Notes under the pieces: generated by a model | What the model saw: the letters and a program-made list of their open reading frames with translations, nothing else | The model's database searches: none | What the model was told of the DNA's origin: nothing | Source of the DNA: Billgrantia lactosivorans | GTDB lineage: Bacteria > Pseudomonadota > Gammaproteobacteria > Pseudomonadales > Halomonadaceae | DNA: 64,000 nt | Reading direction: 5' to 3' | NCBI RefSeq assembly: GCF_003254665.1 | Contig: NZ_QHGY01000003.1 | Coordinates: forward strand, 62,286 to 126,285 | Made by a program: the position numbers and the translations under genes | Part shown: positions 57,222 through 64,000 of the stretch, in pieces | How the letters are laid out: the number at the start of each line of letters is the position of its first letter | Numbering within the stretch: the first letter of the stretch is position 1

Positions 57222-58967
57222 ATGAAGCATTCCCCCGCCTATCGCCTCGCCGCCACCATTCTGCACGGTTTCGACGAGTACCGTACCCGCTTCAAGGAGA
57301 TCACCGCCGATGCCAGCCGGCGCTTCCGCGATGCCGCCTGGCGCGAGGCGCAACAGGCCTCGGCCGAGCGCATCAACCTCTACGAGGAGAAGGTCGGCGA
57401 GACCCTGGGACGGCTCCAGCGCGCGCTGGACGAGGATGACCTGACCCACTGCGAGTGCTGGCGCGAGGCGCGCAACCACTATGCCGAGCTGATCAGCGAG
57501 CGGCTCGACTACGAGCTGGCCGAGACCTATTTCAACTCGCTGTTCTGTTCGATCTTCCACCACCGCCACATTCGCAACGACTGGATGTTCGTCTACAGCT
57601 CGCGCGACGCGGCGGCACACCACTCGGGGCTCGAACCGTGTCGCAGTCGGCGCGTCGCGGGCGACTGGGAGGCTGCGGTCCGCTGGGCGCTGGCCGAGGC
57701 GCCCTTCGAGACGCCCTTCGAGGCCCCGGCGCGTGACGCGCGGCTGGGCGGCGAGTTTCTGCGCGGCCATCTGCCGCGGACGATCCTCGACGCCCCGGAT
57801 GCCGAGATCGAGCTGCTCAAGAGCGTGTTCTACCGCAACAAGGGCGCCTACCTGGTGGGGCGGATCCGCGGCGACGGCGAGCAGGTGCCGCTGGTGCTGC
57901 CGATCCTGCACGAGCAGGGCGAGGGGCTGCACCTGGATACCGTGCTGATCGAATCGGACGAGGTGTCGATCATCTTCTCGTTCACGCGCGCCTACTTCCA
58001 GGTCGAGGTGCAGGTGCCGGGCGAGTTCGTCGGCTACCTGCAGCAGCTCATGCCCGACAAGCCGGCGGGCGAGCTCTACTCGGCGATCGGCTTCTTCAAG
58101 CACGGCAAGACCGAGTTCTTCCGCGCGCTCAACCGCCAGGTGGCCAAGCGCGAGGACCAGTTCGTCATCGCCCCCGGGGTGCGCGGCATGGTCATGGCGG
58201 TGTTCGTGCTGCCCTCGTTTCGCACCGTGTTCAAGATCATCAAGGACCGCTTCGACCCCTCCAAGGAGATGAGCCACGACACCGTGCGCGAGAAGTACCG
58301 GCTGGTGAAGCGCCACGACCGGGTCGGGCGCATGGCCGATACCCAGGAGTTCTCCAACTTCATCGCGCGCAAGGATCACTTCTCCCCGGAGTGCCTCGAG
58401 CACCTGCTGGAGGTGGCGCCATCCACCGTGCAGCTCCGGGGCGACAAGGTGATCATCAAGCACTGCTACACCGAGCGCATGATGACCCCCCTCAACCTCT
58501 ACCTGGAGCAGATCGGCGAGGCCGAGACCCGCGCGGTGCTCAAGGACTACGGCAACGCGATCAAGCAGATGGCCGCGGCCAACATCTTTCCCGGCGACAT
58601 GCTGCTGAAGAACTTCGGCGTCACCCGTCACGGCCGGGTGATCTTCTACGACTACGACGAGGTGTGCTATCTCACCGAGTGCAACTTCCGCCACATTCCA
58701 GAGCCGATGTACCCGGAGCAGGAGCTGTCCGGCGAGCCCTGGTACTCGGTGGGCCCCAATGATATTTTTCCCGAGGAGTTCGGGCCCTTCCTGTTCGCCG
58801 ACCTCAAGCTGCGCAAGCTCTTCTACCAGCTGCACCCGGAACTGTTCGACGCCGACTACTGGAAGGGGCTGCAGCAGGCGATCGTCGACGGCCGCGTGAT
58901 CGACGTCTACCCCTATCGCAACAAGCAGCGCTTCAGCGCCAGCGAGGAGAATGGCCTGGTCTACTAG
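57222..58967 (+). CDS. aceK: Isocitrate dehydrogenase kinase/phosphatase
   Basis: Switches isocitrate dehydrogenase off by phosphorylation to divert carbon into the glyoxylate shunt; 581 aa, full length. The regulatory N-terminal half is followed by the kinase core with the ATP loop in APGVRGMVMAVFVLPSF, VFKIIKDRFDPSKE, and the catalytic NIFPGDMLLKNFGVTRHGR and IFYDYDEVCYL. aceA/aceB are not adjacent, unlike the E. coli aceBAK operon. Confidence 0.97.
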   Translation: MKHSPAYRLAATILHGFDEYRTRFKEITADASRRFRDAAWREAQQASAERINLYEEKVGETLGRLQRALDEDDLTHCECWREARNHYAELISERLDYELAETYFNSLFCSIFHHRHIRNDWMFVYSSRDAAAHHSGLEPCRSRRVAGDWEAAVRWALAEAPFETPFEAPARDARLGGEFLRGHLPRTILDAPDAEIELLKSVFYRNKGAYLVGRIRGDGEQVPLVLPILHEQGEGLHLDTVLIESDEVSIIFSFTRAYFQVEVQVPGEFVGYLQQLMPDKPAGELYSAIGFFKHGKTEFFRALNRQVAKREDQFVIAPGVRGMVMAVFVLPSFRTVFKIIKDRFDPSKEMSHDTVREKYRLVKRHDRVGRMADTQEFSNFIARKDHFSPECLEHLLEVAPSTVQLRGDKVIIKHCYTERMMTPLNLYLEQIGEAETRAVLKDYGNAIKQMAAANIFPGDMLLKNFGVTRHGRVIFYDYDEVCYLTECNFRHIPEPMYPEQELSGEPWYSVGPNDIFPEEFGPFLFADLKLRKLFYQLHPELFDADYWKGLQQAIVDGRVIDVYPYRNKQRFSASEENGLVY

Positions 58968-59000
58968 CCCCCGGGGCGCGCGCGAGGCATGAGGAGACGT

Positions 59001-59732
59001 ATGGCAGACGACAGCCCCCACCTGGTGGTCTTCACCGGCGCCGGCATCAGCGCCGAGAGCGGCATCCAGACCTTTCGCGCCGCCGACGGGCTGTGGGCCG
59101 AGCACCCCATCGAGGAGGTCGCCACCCCCCAGGCCTGGCGGCGCGACCCGGCGCGGGTGCTGCAGTTCTACAACCGGCGCCGCGAGCAGGTGCGTCGGGC
59201 GCGCCCCAATGCCGCCCACAGGGCGCTGGCGGCCCTCGAACGGCAGGGCTTTCGCGTCAGCATCATCACCCAGAACATCGACGACCTGCACGAGCGCGCC
59301 GGCTCGCGCCGCGTGCTGCACCTGCACGGCGAGATCCTCAAGGCGCGCTCCACGGTGGATGCCCGCATGCAGTATCCCTTGCCGCGCGGCGGTATCGAGC
59401 TGGGCGACATCTGCGACAAGGGCAGCCAGCTGCGCCCCGACGTGGTGTGGTTCGGCGAGGGCGTGCCGCACTTCCCGGAGGCCTGCGGCATCGTCGGCGA
59501 AGCCGACCTGCTGCTGGTGGTAGGCACCTCGCTGGCGGTGATGCCCGCGGCCTCGCTGCTCGAACACACGCCGCTCGACGCCCCCAGCGTGCTGGTCGAC
59601 CCCGAGGCCGATATCCTGGCGCCGCCCGGCGTGACCCGCATCCGCCAGCCTGCCGCCAAGGGCGTGCCGGCGCTGGTACGCCACTGGCAGCGCGAGGGAC
59701 GGCTGTGGGTGCCGGAGACCCTGCTGGGCTGA
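59001..59732 (+). CDS. NAD-dependent protein deacylase (sirtuin), zinc-less type
   Basis: Sir2 fold of 243 aa: VFTGAGISAESGIQTFR, TQNIDDLHERAG, catalytic His in HLHGEIL, and VVGTSLAVMPAASLL. The class III Tyr/Arg pair that binds acidic acyl groups is kept in LQFYNRRREQ, so desuccinylase activity is plausible. The segment that normally carries four zinc cysteines (GEILKARSTVDARM to CDKGSQLRPDVV) retains one. ATG 59001 is preceded by AGGAG; ATG 58989 is also in frame. Confidence 0.9.
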   Translation: MADDSPHLVVFTGAGISAESGIQTFRAADGLWAEHPIEEVATPQAWRRDPARVLQFYNRRREQVRRARPNAAHRALAALERQGFRVSIITQNIDDLHERAGSRRVLHLHGEILKARSTVDARMQYPLPRGGIELGDICDKGSQLRPDVVWFGEGVPHFPEACGIVGEADLLLVVGTSLAVMPAASLLEHTPLDAPSVLVDPEADILAPPGVTRIRQPAAKGVPALVRHWQREGRLWVPETLLG

Positions 59733-59825
59733 CGGCGGCGCGGCGACCTGCTGCGCTCGCCGGCTTATCGCATCCCGCCCCGGGCATGCTAGAATGCCGC
59801 CCCCGTCGCCCCTGGATACGTGATC

Positions 59826-60602
59826 ATGCTGGAAGAGACTTGCCGGGCCGGCCTGGCTGGACGCGACCCCACGCGCGGGCTGGCGCACGATCCCGCAACG
59901 GGGCATCCCCGCCCGCCGCGACGCGAGTTCAAGGCGCGGGGCAGCTTCACCGAACGCTGCCCCGGCTGCCAGCTGCCGGTGCTGAACTGCCTCTGTCCCT
60001 ATCGGGCCAGCGCCGGGAGCGAGGCGCGCGTGTGGCTGCTCACCCATCCGCTCGAGCACCACAAGCCGACCAATACCGGGCGCCTGATCCGCGACGTGCT
60101 GCCCGCCACCGAAGTCTTCACCTGGTACCGCACGGCGCCGGACGCCCGGCTGCTGGCGCTGCTCGACGATCCGCGCTTCGCGCCCTTCGTGATCTTCCCC
60201 GACGACCAGCCCGACTATGCCGAGCGGGTGGTGGGCATGGAGGCGGTGGGCGAGGTCAAGGCTGGCGGCAGGACGCCGGTATTCATTTTGCTCGACGGCA
60301 CCTGGCGTCAGGCGCGCCGCATCTTTCGCAAGAGCCCCTATCTCGACCGACTGCCGGTGCTGCCGCTGGCCACCGCGCGCCTGACCCGCTACCGGCTGCG
60401 CAAGCCGGCGTCCCTGGCCCACCTGTGCACCGCCGAGGTGGCGGCCGAGTTGCTGCGCCAGAGCGGCGACGGCGAGGCGGCCCAGGTGCTGGACGACTAC
60501 TTCGACGCCTTCAACGACAGCTATGCCGCCAGCCGACGCTACGAGAAGCTCGAACGGCCGACCCCGGCGATGCGACGGCTAGTGGCATACCGCGCCGGCT
60601 AG
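59826..60602 (+). CDS. tapT: DTW-domain tRNA-uridine aminocarboxypropyltransferase
   Basis: Transfers the aminocarboxypropyl group of SAM to uridine 47 of tRNA (acp3U). It has the N-terminal CxxC...CxC zinc-like cluster (ERCPGCQLPVLNCLC), TNTGRLI and the DTW signature LLDGTWRQARRIFRKSPYL, then RLRKP. 258 aa, with a 40-residue polar N-terminal extension. The start may be GTG 59820 or ATG 59826. The convergent GGDEF gene ends 7 bp away. Confidence 0.88.
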   Translation: MLEETCRAGLAGRDPTRGLAHDPATGHPRPPRREFKARGSFTERCPGCQLPVLNCLCPYRASAGSEARVWLLTHPLEHHKPTNTGRLIRDVLPATEVFTWYRTAPDARLLALLDDPRFAPFVIFPDDQPDYAERVVGMEAVGEVKAGGRTPVFILLDGTWRQARRIFRKSPYLDRLPVLPLATARLTRYRLRKPASLAHLCTAEVAAELLRQSGDGEAAQVLDDYFDAFNDSYAASRRYEKLERPTPAMRRLVAYRAG

Positions 60603-60609
60603 CGGGGGA

Positions 60610-62040
60610 TCAAGCGTCGCTGTCCTGGGTGCGCACGCGGGCGCGCCCGGCTCGCTTGGCGCGGTACATGGCATGGTCGGCGCGCTGCACCAGCCTCCGG
60701 GTGGTGTCGCCGGGTAGCCGGACCGCGACGCCGAAGCTGGCGCTGACGTGACCCACGGGGTCGATGTGGCTCTGGGCGAGATCGTGGCACAGCCGCCAGG
60801 CCAGTTCCCGCGCCTGTCGCATGTCGCAGCCGGGCACGACGACGATGAATTCCTCGCCGCCCCAGCGCCCCAGGTGATCGCCGTCTCGCAGCTGCGACTG
60901 GACGGCCCGGGCCACTCGGCGCAGTACCCGGTCGCCCACCTCATGGCCATGGTTATCGTTGATCGCCTTGAAGTGGTCGACGTCGAGCATGAGCAGTGCC
61001 AAGGGGGTACCGTTCCTGCCGGCCGTTGCCAGCTCGGCTTCGAGCACCTGTTCGATACGCTGGCGGTTCGCCACCTGCGTCAACGGGTCGGTGTAGGCCA
61101 GCCACTGGAGCCTCGTGTTGCGTTCGTGAAGCAGGCGCTGACGCTGGCGGGTCTCGCGCTTCTCATGCAGCAGCGCCTCGCGCAGCGTGGCCAGCTGGAT
61201 CAGCTGCTGGAGCAGGTGCCGGATGGGCGGGGCGAGGTGGCGCGGCCGGCGGTCCAGACATATCACCAGGCTTCGGCCGGGGGGCGTCTCGCCGAGATCG
61301 AGGATCAGTGCCGCACGGGCCTGGCGAGCGGCCAGCCAGGCCCGCAGCGGAGATGGCGGCAGGCACAGCGGGCAGCCCGACAGGTCGGGTAGCGGGCCCG
61401 CTGCCGCCAGCAGTTCGCTCGGCTCCGCCTGGCTGTCGATCAGCATCAGCGGCGAGCTGGTGCAGCGGTCCACGTCGATGGGAAAGGGCTCGTGACGGCA
61501 GCCCTGCTGGCCCAGCCGGATGCTGCGCCCGCCATACTCATGGCTATGGAGGAGGCAGGTTTCGAAACCGGTCAGCGCGTGCAGCGCTCCCAGCAGGTGA
61601 TGGTAGAGCTCGTTCACGCAGTCGGCCCGGGCGATGCGCAGCCCCCAGGCGTAGCCGAGGCCCGCCAGCTCATCGTCCATCCCCTCGTGGGGCTCGACTT
61701 CGAGGATCACGTGGCGCCCTGCTCTCTGCGTGGAGAGGTAAAGATGGCGTGAGGTAACCTGCGCCTGGCCAGCGGGGATCGTGAAGCCGGGCGCACCCGA
61801 GGCCAGCGCCCGTGCCACGCCCGCCACGGTGTCGCCACCCAGCACCGCATCGAGGGGCTGGCCGAGGGCTGCGGCGGGCGACTGGCCGAAGAATCGAGCA
61901 AGATTGGCGCTGGCCAGGCGCACCCCCCGCCCATCGCTGTCAAAGGCAATGAGGCAGCCATGCGGCTGCACCGCCTCGCAGGTCGGCGGTGCCGAAGGGC
62001 TGATGCTCGCCTCGAGTTCCCTTTCAAGCGAGTCCGGCAT
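60610..62040 (-). CDS. Diguanylate cyclase with degenerate phytochrome-like sensor
   Basis: 476 aa. Residues 18-130 look like the phytochrome PAS-2 domain (Cys21, then VQPHGCLIAFD). Residues about 135-290 resemble a phytochrome GAF domain (CVNELYHHLLGALHALTGFE, PLPDLSGC, PPSPLRAWLAARQARAAL). There is no PHY domain. A GGDEF domain (about 315-470) has the active GGEEF at 394-398 and an RxxD inhibitory site (RDGD, 385-388). The GAF positions that hold the chromophore histidine and the PASDIP loop are not conserved, so light sensing is doubtful. Confidence 0.85.
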   Translation of the reverse strand: MPDSLERELEASISPSAPPTCEAVQPHGCLIAFDSDGRGVRLASANLARFFGQSPAAALGQPLDAVLGGDTVAGVARALASGAPGFTIPAGQAQVTSRHLYLSTQRAGRHVILEVEPHEGMDDELAGLGYAWGLRIARADCVNELYHHLLGALHALTGFETCLLHSHEYGGRSIRLGQQGCRHEPFPIDVDRCTSSPLMLIDSQAEPSELLAAAGPLPDLSGCPLCLPPSPLRAWLAARQARAALILDLGETPPGRSLVICLDRRPRHLAPPIRHLLQQLIQLATLREALLHEKRETRQRQRLLHERNTRLQWLAYTDPLTQVANRQRIEQVLEAELATAGRNGTPLALLMLDVDHFKAINDNHGHEVGDRVLRRVARAVQSQLRDGDHLGRWGGEEFIVVVPGCDMRQARELAWRLCHDLAQSHIDPVGHVSASFGVAVRLPGDTTRRLVQRADHAMYRAKRAGRARVRTQDSDA

Positions 62041-62172
62041 GGCGGGCTTCCTGTGGTGCAGCCGGCAGCCAGGGTTTGGCTGCCGCCCCTATCACGTGGC
62101 ATGCCGGCCGGGAGGTGGGTACGCCACATGCGGGTCCTGACACGAAAGTAAACCATCGGTTGTGCTGATAGA

Positions 62173-62192
62173 TCAACTGCGGTTCAACTGCG
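62173..62192. promoter_or_regulatory. Direct repeats upstream of the XRE-type regulator
   Basis: TCAACTGCG occurs at 62173-62181 and 62184-62192, exactly 11 bp apart (one helical turn), 29-48 bp before the start codon. It could be an autoregulatory operator. The rest of the 180-bp spacer to the divergent GGDEF gene shows nothing else clear. Confidence 0.4.
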
Positions 62193-62220
62193 AGTCCGAC
62201 GCGCGCGGCACATTCCACTA

Positions 62221-62655
62221 ATGAACGAGAAGATCGCCTTTGCCGAACGGCTGGCCGCCGCCATGCGCGCCGCCGGCTACGAACCGCGCCCCGCTGTGCT
62301 CGAGCGGGAATTCAACCTGCGCTATTGGGGCAAGCCCGTCACGCTGCAGGGCGTACGGCGCTGGCTATGCGGGGAAACCCTGCCGCAGCAGGAGAAACTG
62401 CAGGTGCTGGCCGAGTGGCTCGGCGTCGAGCCACAGATGCTGCGCTTCGGCGATGGCGGCGGCAACCGGGTCGGCGAGCCGCGCGCTACCTGGGACGCCT
62501 CGATCAGCGCCGAGGAGCGGCGCGTGATTCAACGCTATCTGACCCTGCCGGTGGAGCAGCGCAAGGTGGTGGCCCAGGTCATCGAGGCCTTCGTCCGCGC
62601 CGAACGAGGCGGCACGGGGGAAGGCCAGGCTGGCGATGGCGGCGTCGAGCCCTAG
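62221..62655 (+). CDS. XRE-type transcriptional regulator
   Basis: 144 aa; N-terminal HTH of the lambda-repressor-like type (FAERLAAAMRAAGYEPRP, then VTLQGVRRWLCGETLPQQEKLQVLAEWLGV), followed by a helical linker and the short C-terminal stretch SAEERRVIQRYLTLPVEQRKVVAQVIEAF. There is no peptidase or ligand domain. It resembles small chromosomal regulators found next to conserved genes rather than a phage repressor. Its stop overlaps the stop of the convergent TraB-family gene. Confidence 0.82.
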   Translation: MNEKIAFAERLAAAMRAAGYEPRPAVLEREFNLRYWGKPVTLQGVRRWLCGETLPQQEKLQVLAEWLGVEPQMLRFGDGGGNRVGEPRATWDASISAEERRVIQRYLTLPVEQRKVVAQVIEAFVRAERGGTGEGQAGDGGVEP

Positions 62656-63896
62656 GCTGCGGTGCCCATCAGCGCCCCGGCGATGCGGAAGCCGGCAATC
62701 CAGGTGCCGGCGGCCGAGCCCAGGGTGGCGAACAGGAACACCAGCAGCGTGCGCGACACCCGGTTGCGCCACCAGCCCCTGAGCTCGGTGACGTCATGGC
62801 GCAGGGTCGAGAAGTCGCGCACCTTGGGCTTGCGCAGCCACAGCTCGACCCCGGCGGCCACGAAGCCGGCGCCGATGGTGGGGTTGAGCGAGGTGAGCGG
62901 GGCGGCGAAGACCGTGGCCACCACCGTGAGCGGGTGGGCCAGGGCGGCCAGCGTGGCGACCCCCGACAGCACGCCGTTGATGAGGAACCACTCGGCGACC
63001 AGTTGCCAGCCGAGCTCGGTGTTGCGCGAGAAGCCGATGACGAAGCCGGTGATCACCAGCGCCGTGATCAGCCACGGCAGGGCGCGCCAGATCTTGGACG
63101 GCGGCGGGGTGGCTTCCAGGGCCTGGCGTTCGACGGCGGGTTCGGCGGGCAGCGGGGCATCGAAGTGCTCGACCATGCCCTTCATGTGGCCGGCACCGAT
63201 CACCACCAGCACGTGGCGGAAGCGCCCCGGGGGGGCCTGTTCCGCCAGCCGCAGCACCATGTAGCGGTCGCGCTCGGAGATCAGCGGGGTATAGAGCGCT
63301 TCCGATTCGGCGGCGAACTCGCTGAAGGTCGACTCCAGCACGTCGCCCTCCTTCAGGCGCTCGATCTCCTCGGGCTTGATCTCCTGGCGCGACATCACGC
63401 TGCCGAGCAGGCCGGTGAACAGCGACATGCGCTGCCACCATGGCACGTTGGCATAGATGCGCTTTAGCGTGATGCCGACGTCGCGATCGATCAGCAGCAG
63501 CGGCAGGTCGTGGCGGCGGGTCTCCTCCAGCGCGGCGCGCATCTCGGCGCCCGGTTCGATGCCGGACTGCTCGGCGACGCGCTGCTGGAAGGCGCCCAGC
63601 GCCAGGTTGGCGGCGACCATGCCGGCCTTGCCCCGGCGGAAGATCTCGAACAGGTCCTGCTGGGCGAGGGCATCCGGATTGCTGAGATTTTGATGGCGCG
63701 CGTCGCACAGCTCGATGGCCACGGCGTCGAAGTCGCCGGAGCGGATCAGCCGGCGCACGTCATCGGCGCTTTCGGCGGAGACATGCGCGGTGCCCAGCAG
63801 GGTGTAGCGGGTGCCGCCCACTTCGACGACGCGATGGGGGCCGCTGAAGGCGCCTTCCTGGCGCGGATCGGTCACGGGGTCCTGGGAGTCGGTCAT
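62652..63896 (-). CDS. TraB/PrgY-family membrane protein
   Basis: 414 aa. The N-terminal TraB domain has the paired motifs VEVGGTRYTLLGTAHVSAESADDV and AVAIELCDARHQNL and the later VLVVIGAGHMKGM, suggesting an Erel/ChaN/TraB hydrolase-like fold. The C-terminal third has about four membrane segments. Named for a pheromone-shutdown protein of enterococcal plasmids, but chromosomal copies have unknown roles. ATG 63896 is chosen. From 63897 to the window end no gene is seen. Confidence 0.87.
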   Translation of the reverse strand: MTDSQDPVTDPRQEGAFSGPHRVVEVGGTRYTLLGTAHVSAESADDVRRLIRSGDFDAVAIELCDARHQNLSNPDALAQQDLFEIFRRGKAGMVAANLALGAFQQRVAEQSGIEPGAEMRAALEETRRHDLPLLLIDRDVGITLKRIYANVPWWQRMSLFTGLLGSVMSRQEIKPEEIERLKEGDVLESTFSEFAAESEALYTPLISERDRYMVLRLAEQAPPGRFRHVLVVIGAGHMKGMVEHFDAPLPAEPAVERQALEATPPPSKIWRALPWLITALVITGFVIGFSRNTELGWQLVAEWFLINGVLSGVATLAALAHPLTVVATVFAAPLTSLNPTIGAGFVAAGVELWLRKPKVRDFSTLRHDVTELRGWWRNRVSRTLLVFLFATLGSAAGTWIAGFRIAGALMGTAA

Positions 63897-64000
63897 GAAC
63901 GCTCGGGAGGCAGGGAGTGAAGAGCCGATTATCCACGAAGCCGGGCGGTGTACCAAACCCGGCGACGGTCTCGGCTCATTTTCTCCAGAAGGCGGGCGTG

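Noticed and set aside
57141..60422. 1093-codon minus-strand frame spanning aceK, the sirtuin and tapT
   Set aside because: Runs antisense through three recognisable genes and contains no motif of its own.

Overview
The window is a dense, high-GC chromosomal segment of a gammaproteobacterium. Gene order (obgE-proB, then rpsT-murJ-ribF-ileS-lspA-fkpB-ispH followed by minor pilins), a Pseudomonas-like NrdA with two ATP-cones, and a poly-3-hydroxybutyrate-linked dehydrogenase with a TRAP transporter all fit a Halomonas-like (Halomonadaceae) organism. That assignment is inference; no rRNA gene is present to test it. I see no tRNA or rRNA gene, CRISPR array, insertion sequence or prophage.

Layout. 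1-10.5 kb: ribosome assembly GTPase (partial), proline synthesis, ribosomal protein S20, lipid II flippase, FMN/FAD synthesis, Ile-tRNA synthetase, lipoprotein signal peptidase, FKBP and IspH. 10.6-13.7 kb: an operon of five type IV pilus minor pilins (PilE-like, FimT, PilV, PilW and an unusually long PilX). 13.7-16 kb: a cation/proton antiporter flanked by tiny conserved-looking ORFs. 16-20.6 kb: class Ia ribonucleotide reductase nrdA-nrdB under a pair of NrdR boxes. 20.8-23.1 kb: an RstA/RstB-type two-component system. 23.1-26.4 kb: metR/metE divergent pair. 26.5-33.4 kb: small envelope, redox and repair genes (MliC-type lipoprotein, SufR-like regulator divergent from sodB, azoreductase, YdjM-type hydrolase, DNA glycosylase, DUF411, glyoxalase, META lipoprotein, PAP2).

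33.5-39.2 kb: a coherent catabolic module of 3-hydroxybutyrate-type dehydrogenase, three-part TRAP transporter and sigma-54 activator. Its control region carries three 18-bp palindromes, an IHF-like site and a -24/-12 promoter in textbook order. 39.2-45.8 kb: pepA-ilvE-holC-valS, divergent from lptF-lptG (45.9-48.1 kb). 48.1-57 kb: RDD protein, bfd/bfr iron storage, tcdA/truC tRNA modification, glutamate dehydrogenase, a periplasmic four-repeat protein, an SDR, a PAP2 phosphatase and a glycosyltransferase. 57.2-64 kb: aceK, a zinc-less sirtuin, a DTW-domain tRNA enzyme, a GGDEF protein with what looks like a degenerate phytochrome sensor, an XRE-type regulator and a TraB-family membrane protein.

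The most distinctive non-coding signal is a dispersed element of about 100-180 bp found four times (9.4, 17.4, 42.3 and 43.0 kb). It always lies between genes read in the same direction and always folds into nested outer, middle and apical stems. The stems differ in sequence between copies but keep pairing, so structure rather than sequence appears to be preserved.
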